DNA of 52,680 nucleotides, taken from positions 1 to 52,680 of the forward strand of contig VAXH01000063.1 of assembly GCA_005883955.1 (NCBI GenBank), read 5' to 3'. Made by a program: the position numbers and the translations under genes. Shown piece after piece: positions 15,542 to 22,814 of this stretch. Source of the DNA: Actinomycetota bacterium (GTDB lineage Bacteria; Actinomycetota; Thermoleophilia; Gaiellales; Gaiellaceae). The number at the start of each line of letters is the position of its first letter. Position 1 is the first letter of the stretch. Under the pieces are notes generated by a model. The model was not told the origin of the DNA. It saw only the letters and a program-made list of their open reading frames with translations, and searched no databases.

Positions 15542-16371
15542 GAGGCGCAGCTGCGACCCTCCGGCATGAGCTCATCGGCCTCTCGGGCGTCCTCGAGCGC
15601 AACGCCAACCTCGTCAAGCGCTACGCCTGGTGGGAGCTCGCGTTCTTTGTCTGGTCGCTCGCGAACACGCTGACGATCGTGTTCATCGCAAAGGGCATCC
15701 ACGCCGCCGGCGGGAAGCTCGACGTCGACCGCGCGACGACGACGCTGCTGATCGGCGCCGTGATCTGGTCGTACCTCGGCGTCGTCTTCGAAATCCTGAC
15801 GGAGACCGTTGCCTGGGAGCGCTGGGAGGGCACGATCGAGTACACGTTCATGGCGCCGCTCGCCCGGCCGATCCACCTGATCGGGATGGGCCTCTTCGCG
15901 GTCGTCTACGGCGTCATTCGCACCGCCGTGCTGTTCGCCGTGATCGCCGGGTTCTTCTCGCTCCACCTCGGCGGCGCGAACTTCGTGGCGGCGCTCGTCG
16001 TGCTGGCGGTCGCCTCGGTTTCGTTCATCGGGATCGGGATGATGACGGCGGTCCTGCCCCTGATCTCGCCCGAGAAAGGGATGCAGATGGGCTTCATCGC
16101 GCAGGGGATCCTGCTCGTGATCTCGGGCGTCTACTACTCCGTCAGCGTGCTGCCGCAGTGGATGCAGTGGCTCTCGACGATCTCACCCGCGACGTACGCG
16201 CTGCGGGGAATTCGCCACGCGATCCTCGACGGCTACGGCGTGGGCGCCGTCTGGGGGGACATCTGGCCGTTGATCGTGATCGGTGTTGTCGCGATCCCGC
16301 TAGGGCTGGCGATCTTCGGTGTCGGCGAGCGGCATGCGAAGCGGCACGGGAAGCTGAAGCGGTCGGGATGA
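15538..16371 (+). CDS. ABC-2 type transporter permease
   Basis: The 277-residue membrane protein has about six hydrophobic helices, among them WELAFFVWSLANTLTIVFIA, LIGAVIWSYLGVVFEIL and FIAQGILLVISGVYYSV. The last includes the amphipathic region and the SGVYYSVSVLPQWMQWLSTISPATYALRGIR block characteristic of ABC-2 permeases. It pairs with the preceding ATPase (ATGA overlap). It overlaps the methyltransferase start in the same way, so ATPase, permease and methyltransferase are translated from one message. Confidence 0.9.
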   Translation: MRGAAATLRHELIGLSGVLERNANLVKRYAWWELAFFVWSLANTLTIVFIAKGIHAAGGKLDVDRATTTLLIGAVIWSYLGVVFEILTETVAWERWEGTIEYTFMAPLARPIHLIGMGLFAVVYGVIRTAVLFAVIAGFFSLHLGGANFVAALVVLAVASVSFIGIGMMTAVLPLISPEKGMQMGFIAQGILLVISGVYYSVSVLPQWMQWLSTISPATYALRGIRHAILDGYGVGAVWGDIWPLIVIGVVAIPLGLAIFGVGERHAKRHGKLKRSG

Positions 16372-17078
16372 TCAAGGACTACTTCGGCGAGGAGGTCGCC
16401 TCACGGTACGACGAGTCGACCGCGGAGATGGAGGTTGAGCCCGTCGTCGACTTCCTCGCAGCGCTCGCGGGTGACGATCCGGCGCTCGAGCTCGGAATCG
16501 GGACGGGGCGCATCGCGCTGGCGCTCGCCGAGCGCGGCGTGAGCGTGACAGGCATCGACCTCTCGACGGCCATGGTGGCGAAGCTACGCGAGAAACCCGG
16601 CGGCGAGGAAATCCCGGTCGCGATCGGCGATTTCGCGACCACGCGGATCGACGGCAAGTTCGCGCTGGCCTATCTCGTCTTCAACACGATCAACAACCTG
16701 ACGACGCAGGACTCGCAGGTGGCGTGTTTCGAGAACGTGGCGGCACACCTCGAGCCAGGCGGCTGCTTCGTGATCGAGGTCGGCGTCCCGAAGCTCCGGT
16801 TGCTTCCACCCGGTCAGAAGTTCGTTCCGTTCGCCGTTGGCTCGGAGCACCTCGGGTTCGACGAGTACGACGTGGTCGGGCAGGGCCTGATCTCGCATCA
16901 CTACTACCCGCAGGAGGGCAGGCAGGTGTCGATGCCGTTCCGTTACGCCTGGCCTTCCGACCTCGACCTGATGGCACGCATCGCGGGGATGGGACTGCGC
17001 GAGCGTTGGAGCGGTTGGCGACGTGAGCCCTTTACCGCAGACAGCGCGAAACACGTTTCGGTCTGGGAGAAGCCTTGA
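16368..17078 (+). CDS. Class I SAM-dependent methyltransferase
   Basis: The 236-residue protein has the Rossmann methyltransferase motifs: ALELGIGTGRIALALAERG (motif I), VTGIDLSTAMVAKLRE (motif II) and a DFA-containing motif III, followed by NTINNLTTQDSQ and a C-terminal beta region. It is similar to small-molecule methyltransferases of the UbiE/Tam kind, but the substrate cannot be read from the sequence. Its ATG overlaps the permease stop and its stop overlaps the TTG of the next gene, suggesting that it modifies something related to the exported compound; that link is inference. Confidence 0.85.
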   Translation: MIKDYFGEEVASRYDESTAEMEVEPVVDFLAALAGDDPALELGIGTGRIALALAERGVSVTGIDLSTAMVAKLREKPGGEEIPVAIGDFATTRIDGKFALAYLVFNTINNLTTQDSQVACFENVAAHLEPGGCFVIEVGVPKLRLLPPGQKFVPFAVGSEHLGFDEYDVVGQGLISHHYYPQEGRQVSMPFRYAWPSDLDLMARIAGMGLRERWSGWRREPFTADSAKHVSVWEKP

Positions 17079-17965
17079 GCGGGGGACTCGAGATCCGTCG
17101 GGCCGAGCTCGACAGCGATTTCGCCGGCTACGCGGAGGTTTGGAACGCGATCACGCCGAGTGAGCCGATTACCGCCGACGAGACCAGGCGGCGCCTCGCA
17201 GCGCAGCCTTGGCGGCTCTACCTCGTCGCCGAGCAGGACGGGCGGATCGTAGGCTGCGGCTTCGCCGGCCGCTCGGACTCGGCCGGGCGCGCCTTCTTCG
17301 CCGTCCGCGTGCTGTCCGAGTGGCGTCGTCGAGGGATCGGCACTGCGCTCTACGAGGTCTGCCGGCCGCACGCCGTCGAGCTGAAAGCGACGGCGATCTC
17401 CGGACGAATCGCCGAAGACGATCTGGAGTCGCTGCAATGGGTCGCGAACCGCGGCTTCGTCGAGGTCGGCCGCGACGTCGAGCTCATCCGAGAGCTTGGG
17501 GACGAGGCGCCGCCCGCTGCGCTCGACGGAATCGAGATCAAGGAGGTGGCAGCCGCCGACCACGACGCCGTCTACGCGGTCGCGCTCGAGTGCTGGCCCG
17601 ACATGGCGACGCCTGAGCCGATGCCGGCGCCGCCCTACGACGACTGGGCGCAGGAAGAACTGCGCGGCCCCGTCGTCTTCGGTGCCTTCGACAACGATCG
17701 GCTGGTCGGGTATGCCGCCCTCGTCACACGCCCGGCGGCGCCAGAAGTGCTCGAACACGGCTTCACCGCCGTCGTTCGCAGCCACCGCGGGCGCGGAATC
17801 GCCACGGCGCTGAAGCGGACGCAGCTCACCTGGTCAGCCGAGCACGGCTACCGCGAGCTGGTCACATACACGCAGGAGGGAAACGAGGCGATGCGGGCGA
17901 TCAACGAGAAGCTCGGCTATCGGGAGCGACCGGCCTGGATCCTCGTTCGTCGCGAAGCCGTATAG
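17075..17965 (+). CDS. Double-domain GNAT acetyltransferase
   Basis: The 296-residue protein is a tandem of two GNAT folds. The first (about residues 5-145) has RVLSEWRRRGIGTALYEVCR; the second (about 155-296) has AVVRSHRGRGIATALKRTQLTW and the terminal NEAMRAINEKLGYRERPAW. Only these acetyl-CoA-binding loops can be assigned; the acceptor is unknown. The start is TTG, overlapping the methyltransferase stop (TTGA). Its own stop is about 15 bases before the glnA leader hairpin, so glnA may be partly transcribed from this operon. Confidence 0.85.
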   Translation: MSGGLEIRRAELDSDFAGYAEVWNAITPSEPITADETRRRLAAQPWRLYLVAEQDGRIVGCGFAGRSDSAGRAFFAVRVLSEWRRRGIGTALYEVCRPHAVELKATAISGRIAEDDLESLQWVANRGFVEVGRDVELIRELGDEAPPAALDGIEIKEVAAADHDAVYAVALECWPDMATPEPMPAPPYDDWAQEELRGPVVFGAFDNDRLVGYAALVTRPAAPEVLEHGFTAVVRSHRGRGIATALKRTQLTWSAEHGYRELVTYTQEGNEAMRAINEKLGYRERPAWILVRREAV

Positions 17966-17979
17966 ACTCAGCTCTGACC

Positions 17980-17995
17980 GAGGCGATGGAGCCTC
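17980..17995 (+). promoter_or_regulatory. Six-base-loop hairpin overlapping the glnA attenuator
   Basis: GAGGC, loop GATGGA, GCCTC forms a 5-pair stem whose arms and outer flanks (CCGAGGC and GCCTCAGG) are identical to the second glnII leader hairpin. The 3' arm is part of the terminator stem that follows, so only one of the two can form. The loop has G at position 4 but G, not A, at position 1, and I find no convincing second hairpin upstream. Confidence 0.55.
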
Positions 17996-18027
17996 AGGCG
18001 CCCGGCGCCTGGGGCTTTTGTCTTTTT
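17991..18027 (+). terminator. Intrinsic terminator in the glnA leader (attenuator)
   Basis: GCCTCAGGCGC, loop CCG, GCGCCTGGGGC pairs over 11 positions with one T-G wobble and is followed by TTTTGTCTTTTT. The T-run ends just before AAGGAGG, the glnA ribosome site, so there is no space for a promoter after the terminator and glnA expression requires readthrough. Confidence 0.88.
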
Positions 18028-18042
18028 CAAGGAGGTTTTCGT

Positions 18043-19407
18043 ATGGCGCAGGTCGAGAGCAGGGCAAGGGCGACAAGCGATCCGGACGCAAGGCGCGAGG
18101 CGCTGAAACGGTTGCAGGACGAGAACGTCGACTTTCTGCTGCTTTGGTTCACGGACATCGAGGGGCACCTGAAGAGCTTCGCCGTTACGCCGAGCGAGGT
18201 CGAGGAGGCGCTCAACGACGGGATGGGCTTCGACGGTTCGTCGATTACCGGCTTCAACGCGATCGAGGAGTCGGACATGGTCGCGATCCCCGACCCGAGC
18301 ACGTTCCAGCTGATGCCCGCGCGCGAGGGCGAGATGAAGATGGCGCGGATGATCTGCGACATCGTCACGCCCGACGGCAAGCCCTACGAGGGCGACCCCC
18401 GCTACGTCCTGCGGCGCGCGCTCGAGCGGATGCGGGCGCTCGGCTTCGACACCTTCAACGTCGGCCCGGAACTCGAGTACTTCCTGTTCGAGAACGACAA
18501 GGGCACGGAGACGCTCGACGAGGGCGGTTACTTCGCGATGACGACGCTCGATGCAGCCTCCGGGTTGCGCCAGGAGACCGTCCACGCGCTCGAGTCGATG
18601 GGGATCCCGATCGAGTACGTCCATCACGAGGTCGGGCCATCGCAGCACGAGATCGACATGCGTTTCGCGCCCGCGCTTGAGATGGCAGATCACACGGTCA
18701 CCTACCGCCTGATCGTCAAGGAGATCGCCAAGAAGGCCGGCTACCACGCGACCTTCATGCCCAAGCCGATCTTCGGCGAGAACGGCTCAGGTATGCACAC
18801 GCACCAGTCGCTCTTCTCCGACGGCCGCAACGCCTTCTTCGACGGCGACGACCGATGGCACCTCTCGGCCGCCGGCAAGGCTTTCATTGCGGGCCAGCTA
18901 CGGCATGCGCGCGAGATCGCCGGGATCTTCGCGCAGTGGGTCAACTCGTACAAACGGCTCGTCCCGGGCTACGAGGCGCCGGTCTACGTCGCCTGGTCGC
19001 AGCGAAACCGTTCGGCGCTGATCCGGATCCCGCTGTACAAGCCCGGTTCCGAGCAGGCGACCCGCGCCGAGATCCGTTGTCCCGACCCGGCCTGCAACCC
19101 GTACCTGACCTTCGCAGCGCTGCTACACGCGGGACTCGAGGGCATCGAGCAGGGCTACGAGTTGCCGGAGCCGATGGAGACGAACCTCTACCACCTGACG
19201 CCGGAGCAGCGCCGCGAGCGAGGCATCGTCTCGCTGCCGGAGACGCTCGGCGAGGCGATCGACGCGCTGGCAGAGTCCGAGCTCGCCCGCAAGGCCCTCG
19301 GCCCGCACATATTCGATCGCTACATCGAGCTCAAACGCAAGGAATGGGACGAATACCGCGTCCAGCTCACGGGTTGGGAGCTGGAGCGATATTTGTCGGT
19401 CCTCTAG
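18043..19407 (+). CDS. glnA: Glutamine synthetase type I
   Basis: The 454-residue enzyme is a type I glutamine synthetase. Motifs include MGFDGSSITGFN, GPELEYFLFEND, HHEVGPSQHEIDMRFA, NGSGMHTHQSLF and KRLVPGYEAPVYVAWSQRNR. AAGGAGG lies eight bases before the ATG that gives MAQVESRARATSD; an in-frame ATG 57 bases upstream lies inside the attenuator hairpin and is unlikely to be used. NLYHLTPEQ corresponds to the region of the adenylylated Tyr in the beta subtype, so post-translational control is possible. The length is near that of the alpha subtype. Control by a leader attenuator is inferred from the structure just upstream. Confidence 0.95.
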   Translation: MAQVESRARATSDPDARREALKRLQDENVDFLLLWFTDIEGHLKSFAVTPSEVEEALNDGMGFDGSSITGFNAIEESDMVAIPDPSTFQLMPAREGEMKMARMICDIVTPDGKPYEGDPRYVLRRALERMRALGFDTFNVGPELEYFLFENDKGTETLDEGGYFAMTTLDAASGLRQETVHALESMGIPIEYVHHEVGPSQHEIDMRFAPALEMADHTVTYRLIVKEIAKKAGYHATFMPKPIFGENGSGMHTHQSLFSDGRNAFFDGDDRWHLSAAGKAFIAGQLRHAREIAGIFAQWVNSYKRLVPGYEAPVYVAWSQRNRSALIRIPLYKPGSEQATRAEIRCPDPACNPYLTFAALLHAGLEGIEQGYELPEPMETNLYHLTPEQRRERGIVSLPETLGEAIDALAESELARKALGPHIFDRYIELKRKEWDEYRVQLTGWELERYLSVL

Positions 19408-19450
19408 CCTGAACCGGAGGCAACGACGGGCCTCGCGTCGCGCCAATAGC

Positions 19451-19520
19451 CGTGTTTACACGGCCGCGGCGGCTAAGCCGCCACGGCCTCCAAGGGGCAT
19501 TTCAAGCGATGCCCCTGGCG
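19451..19520 (-). repeat. Dispersed hairpin repeat, diverged copy D0
   Basis: Read on the minus strand, GCATCGCTTGAAATGCCCC and TTGGAGGCCGTGGCGGC-TTA-GCCGCCGCGGCC are followed by GTGTAAACACGG. The stem is retained with one T-G pair, but the loop is TTA and the 5' portion differs. It lies just after glnA in the opposite orientation to the array that follows. Confidence 0.65.
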
Positions 19521-20116
19521 CGGAGGCGCAAAAAGAGGGAAGATTGTGAAGCTTCGCCGCTGCGGCTGGCGAAGCCAACTGACGGCCGATCGCGAGGTGC
19601 TGAATTCGCACCTCGCGGTCGTTCTGAGGCGTCGCTTGCGATGCCGACTTGGAGGCTGTGGCGGCTTTGCCGCCGCAGCCGGGTAAATCCGGCCTCGGGA
19701 GCCGGGGTCGCTGAGTGCGAGCCCGCGATCGTTCTGAGGCGTCGCTTGCGATGCCGACTTGGAGGCTGTGGCGGCTTTGCCGCCGCAGCCGGGTAAATCC
19801 GGCCTCGGGAGCCGGGGTCGCTGAGTGCGAGCCCGCGATCGTTCTGAGGCGTCGCTTGCGATGCCGACTTGGAGGCTGTGGCGGCTTTGCCGCCGCAGCC
19901 GGGGATCACGCCGGTTGCATCGTCGACGTCCTCGATCGCATCAGCCGGAACCACGCGGCGACGACGGGTGAGGAATCCGGAGCGCACAGCCAGCGCATCC
20001 GGCACGTCGGGGGCGGTGCCGTACATCGGACACTCGACGCGGCCGACGACCCGACCCTCGTGATCGGCGACGAGAAAACCGTTCAGCCAGCGGAGGTCAG
20101 TAGCAGCGACGGCCAT
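19502..20116 (-). CDS. PRC-barrel-like protein whose C-terminus is overrun by repeat DNA
   Basis: The open frame is 204 codons, but only about the first 70 residues look like a protein domain: WLNGFLVADHEGRVVGRVEC and FLTRRRRVVPADAIEDVDDA resemble the two halves of a PRC-barrel. From PGCGGKAATASKSASQATPQ onward the translation is hairpin-repeat sequence read through the 110-bp array in three successive frames. The repeat unit is not a multiple of three, and no stop happens to occur. The original gene probably ended soon after VDDATGVI and lost its stop when the repeat arrived. It may now be a remodelled gene or a decaying one. The PRC assignment is by eye. Confidence 0.5.
   Translation of the reverse strand: MAVAATDLRWLNGFLVADHEGRVVGRVECPMYGTAPDVPDALAVRSGFLTRRRRVVPADAIEDVDDATGVIPGCGGKAATASKSASQATPQNDRGLALSDPGSRGRIYPAAAAKPPQPPSRHRKRRLRTIAGSHSATPAPEAGFTRLRRQSRHSLQVGIASDASERPRGANSAPRDRPSVGFASRSGEASQSSLFLRLRARGIA
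19588..19620. other. Long perfect inverted repeat
   Basis: GATCGCGAGGTGC and GCACCTCGCGGTC flank the seven-base loop TGAATTC and pair over 13 positions with one T-G wobble. There is no T-run on either side. It lies between the diverged repeat and the 110-bp tandem array and may be a transcript-end or protein-binding structure. Confidence 0.6.
19621..19903 (+). repeat. 110-bp tandem array containing three copies of the hairpin repeat (D1-D3)
   Basis: Two complete 110-bp units are identical to each other, and a third matches over its first 63 bases before breaking off at GCCGGGG. Each unit has TGAGGCGTCGCTTGCGATGC, a 12-pair stem GGCTGTGGCGGC-TTT-GCCGCCGCAGCC, and about 45 further bases ending GCCCGCGATC. 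The identity points to a recent duplication. The third copy abuts the 3' coding end of the PRC-barrel-like gene. Confidence 0.93.
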
Positions 20117-20212
20117 GCGCCACCCAACCTATCCATGGCCTTTAAAGGGAAACTGTGACAGCTGTAATTGTTTTGTTAACAGGACTCCGAAACGTACTGA
20201 GCTCTCTGGTCT

Positions 20213-20662
20213 TCAGCTGCCCGGCTTTGCCGACATGGCGAACCAGGCGATCGCGAGCCCGGCGAGCAGGATCGAGGCTAGCCAGGGAACGGCGACCGCG
20301 CCGCGGGAGTTCGGGCTGCGCGAGAGCCAGGCGAGAATCACCATCACGAGCACGAGCAGCGCTCCGGGCTCGGTGACGAAGAAGCCGACGCCGACCCACC
20401 CGGGCTCGTGGTGTCCGCCCGGATATTCCTTGTCGAGGATCCACAGTGCTGTGCCGCGCATGAGGATGAAGGCGGGGACGAGCAGGACGAAGCCGACCCA
20501 GAACGTCAGGCGGCGGAGCCAGAGGGCGCGTTCGGGGTCTCCCCGGAGGCCCGCGAAGCCGAGCAGCGCCACTGTCGCCGTTGCGCCGAAGGTCAGACTG
20601 GCGCCGAGCACGTGGAGGAAGAGCGGAAGGTTCCAGGAATCGGGGCGGACGAGCGCGAGCAT
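20213..20662 (-). CDS. Small four-helix membrane protein
   Basis: The 149-residue protein has about four hydrophobic helices, for example LPLFLHVLGASLTFGATATVA, FWVGFVLLVPAFILM and ALLVLVMVILAWLS. The LHVLGA start resembles the DUF2269-like protein encoded immediately upstream. Its ATG overlaps that gene's stop (ATGA), so the two are probably a duplicated or heteromeric pair. No function is known. The His in HVLG and in GGHHEPGW might bind heme or metal, which is speculation. Confidence 0.75.
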   Translation of the reverse strand: MLALVRPDSWNLPLFLHVLGASLTFGATATVALLGFAGLRGDPERALWLRRLTFWVGFVLLVPAFILMRGTALWILDKEYPGGHHEPGWVGVGFFVTEPGALLVLVMVILAWLSRSPNSRGAVAVPWLASILLAGLAIAWFAMSAKPGS

Positions 20663-21138
20663 CAGACCCCTGGCTTCCAGATCATGAGCCCGAGCACGGC
20701 GAAGGCCATCAGCCCGCTCCCGTAGCTGATCGCGAGTGCTCTGGGGTTTCGCAGGCGCGCCCACAACTCCGGGCTCGGGGCGTCGCCTGCTGCCGCCAGA
20801 CGCCGCGCGAGCTCGCCGGTCTGACGCTGGTATCTGCCGTCGACATTGCCCAGCGCGCCGGCCAGCACCCAGAGCACGATCGCGACAACGATCCAGGTCT
20901 GCCCGTACCCATAGCCCACCTCGTGCACCAGCCAGAGCCCAATGGCGAGCGTCAGTAGCAGGCCGAGTCCGATCAGCGGGACCGCAAACCGGATCAAGCC
21001 GAACAGGGCCGCGACCTCGCTCGGCGGTCGGTTCTTCACGATCGCGGCGAGGTTCAGGATTCCCGCGATCACGATGCCGCCGATCAGGAAGAACGCGCCC
21101 GTGACGTGGAAGAAGAGCAGCCACTGGTACAGGCTCAT
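20662..21138 (-). CDS. DUF2269-like membrane protein
   Basis: The 158-residue protein has four hydrophobic segments beginning LYQWLLFFHVTGAFFLIGGI, then IRFAVPLIGLGLLLTLAIGLWLV, TWIVVAIVLWVLAGALG and SYGSGLMAFAVLGLMIW. The pattern of an N-terminal FFHVTG helix followed by a GxWLV helix matches the DUF2269 family of predicted integral membrane proteins. It is co-translated with the next gene. The region upstream is occupied by hairpin repeat copy E. Confidence 0.75.
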   Translation of the reverse strand: MSLYQWLLFFHVTGAFFLIGGIVIAGILNLAAIVKNRPPSEVAALFGLIRFAVPLIGLGLLLTLAIGLWLVHEVGYGYGQTWIVVAIVLWVLAGALGNVDGRYQRQTGELARRLAAAGDAPSPELWARLRNPRALAISYGSGLMAFAVLGLMIWKPGV

Positions 21139-21195
21139 CAGGGCTGGACCCTAAACGACTTCGATTCTCGGCTTGAAGCGTCCGGCGCAATTGCA

Positions 21196-21264
21196 GACCG
21201 GGTTTGCACGGCCGCGCCGGCAAAGCCGCCACGGCCTCTTGGCGGCATCGCGAGCGACGCCTCA
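21196..21264 (-). repeat. Dispersed hairpin repeat, copy E
   Basis: On the minus strand it reads TGAGGCGTCGCTCGCGATGC, then TTGGCGGC-like bases around GGCCGTGGCGGC-TTT-GCCGGCGCGGCC, ending GCAAACCCGGT. It lies between the divergent DUF2269-like gene and the sensor kinase gene, with its TGAGG end facing the kinase promoter. Confidence 0.85.
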
Positions 21265-21271
21265 GCGCTCC

Positions 21272-21277
21272 TACAAT
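21272..21277 (+). promoter_or_regulatory. Predicted -10 box of the sensor kinase gene (leaderless)
   Basis: TACAAT is followed by seven bases and then the ATG, so a transcript from this box would start at or within a base of the start codon. There is no ribosome-binding site and no clear -35 box; the upstream bases belong to repeat copy E. Confidence 0.5.
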
Positions 21278-21284
21278 CGATGCG

Positions 21285-22691
21285 ATGGACGCTCCCGCGC
21301 GACACCTTCGTCTGCTGACCGAGACGATCGCCGCCGTCAACTCGACGCTCGACCTCGAGGAGGTGCTCGCTCTCGTCGCGCGTAAGGTTGCGGAGGCGCT
21401 CGAGGCCGACGCCTGCTTCGTCTACCTGTACGACGCCAAGGCCGACGAACTCGTGTTGCGCGCCACGCATGGCACCGGGGTCGAGGAGATGACGCGCCGG
21501 CCGAAGCTGCGCCCGGGCGAAGGGATCACGGGCAGCGCCGCGGCGGAGCGCGCGCCGATCATGATCGCGGCCGAGGCGCACCTCGACCCGCGCTTCAAGG
21601 GCTTCTCCAACCTGCCCGAGGACGAGTACGAGTCGATCCTCGCGGTGCCGATCCTCGCGCGCGAGAAGCTGGCCGGCGCATTGAATGTCCGCACCCGCCG
21701 GCCGCGGGAGTTCACGGATGCGGAGGTCGAGCTCCTCGTCGCGATCGCAGCGCAGGTGGCGCAGACGATCGAGCACGCTCAGCTCTACGCGGACGCGCAG
21801 CGCCGCGTGGGCGAGCTCGAGGCGCTGGCCCGGATTTCGGAGGCTGTCTCCGAGTCGCTCTACCTCGAGGAGTCGCTGGAGGCGATCGTGAAGGCGACGA
21901 TGGACGCGGTCGGCGCCACGGGCGCGGCGCTCGTGCTGGAGGACGGCGGCGTCGCGAGACCGGAAGGGCGCGCAGGCGCGTTTGCCGTGCGGATTCCGCT
22001 GCGCTGGAAAGGCCGCCAGATCGGCGAGCTCGTTTGTGATCGCGACACCGACTTCACGGCCGAGGAGCGCGCGCTGCTCGCGTCGATCGCGCATCACGCC
22101 GCCGTGGCGCTCGAGCACGGACGGGCGGTGATGCGCGGCGTCCTCGCTCAGGAGATCCATCACCGGGTCAAGAACAACCTCCAGACCGTCGCCTCTCTGC
22201 TCCGTCTGCAGGCGCGGGCCGAGGACGGCGTCGATCCTCGCAAGGCGCTGGACGACTCGGTCAATCGGATCTTGGCGATCGCGGCCGTGCACGAAGTGCT
22301 GACCGAGCAGCGCGAAGAGGACGTCGATCTCCGGGATCTGCTCGACCGGCTGAGGGCCATGCTCGTGCAGGGGATCGGCGCCGGCAAGCACGTCGAGGCA
22401 GAGCTCTCATCCGTCTCGCTGGCGGGGAATCGAGCGACCGCGCTCGCGCTCGTCTTCAGCGAGCTGTTCCAGAACGCCCTCGAGCACGGTGGCGACGAGG
22501 TGCGGATCGAGCTCGCGAGCCGAAACGGAAGCGCACTGCTCGCGATCTCCGACGACGGCGGAGTCGACAAAGACGTTCGGAGCGGTACCGGCCTCTCCAT
22601 CGTGCGGGCGCTCGTCCGCGACGAGTTGGGCGGAACGTTCGAGCTGCGCAGTGACTGTGGGACCCGCGCTGAAGTTCTCTTCCCCGCCTGA
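21285..22691 (+). CDS. pdtaS: GAF-GAF-HisKA_2 sensor histidine kinase (PdtaS-like)
   Basis: The 468-residue cytosolic kinase has a GAF domain (about residues 15-165), a second shorter GAF-like segment (about 170-275), then a HisKA_2 dimerisation domain with QEIHHRVKNNLQTVASLLRLQ. The phospho-acceptor His is at about 293. An ATPase domain follows with ELFQNALEHGG, ISDDGG and GTGLSIVRALV. No transmembrane helix is visible, so it senses an internal signal. This is the architecture of mycobacterial PdtaS, whose partner PdtaR is an ANTAR regulator; here the partner gene follows 123 bases downstream. No ribosome site precedes the ATG, consistent with a leaderless message. Confidence 0.9.
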   Translation: MDAPARHLRLLTETIAAVNSTLDLEEVLALVARKVAEALEADACFVYLYDAKADELVLRATHGTGVEEMTRRPKLRPGEGITGSAAAERAPIMIAAEAHLDPRFKGFSNLPEDEYESILAVPILAREKLAGALNVRTRRPREFTDAEVELLVAIAAQVAQTIEHAQLYADAQRRVGELEALARISEAVSESLYLEESLEAIVKATMDAVGATGAALVLEDGGVARPEGRAGAFAVRIPLRWKGRQIGELVCDRDTDFTAEERALLASIAHHAAVALEHGRAVMRGVLAQEIHHRVKNNLQTVASLLRLQARAEDGVDPRKALDDSVNRILAIAAVHEVLTEQREEDVDLRDLLDRLRAMLVQGIGAGKHVEAELSSVSLAGNRATALALVFSELFQNALEHGGDEVRIELASRNGSALLAISDDGGVDKDVRSGTGLSIVRALVRDELGGTFELRSDCGTRAEVLFPA

Positions 22692-22814
22692 GCGCCTTAA
22701 AGGTTCACGCGCGTCATCCGGGAGCCCCTATCCCCGCCCTCCTAGCCGCCAGGCTATCGCCCGACTTGGCGCGTGTGCGTGCCGGGTTCCTCCCGAATCC
22801 GTGACACTTGCGCG

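Noticed and set aside
15630-16367. Upstream extension of the methyltransferase frame
   Set aside because: It is an Arg/Asp-rich shadow of the permease gene. The ATG overlapping the permease stop is supported by the coupling pattern.
17986-18042. Upstream in-frame ATG as the real glnA start
   Set aside because: It lies in the loop of the attenuator hairpin with unsuitable ribosome-site spacing, and the added residues do not match the family. The ATG after AAGGAGG is far better.
19621-19903. Tandem repeat resembling a CRISPR array
   Set aside because: The units are 110 bp and directly adjacent, with no unique spacers between them, and no cas genes are nearby. It is a tandem duplication of a hairpin element.
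20221-20235. Another repeat copy at a GGCTTTGCC sequence
   Set aside because: The bases are the 3' coding end of a membrane-protein gene and lack the complementary arms and the TGAGGCGTCGC part.
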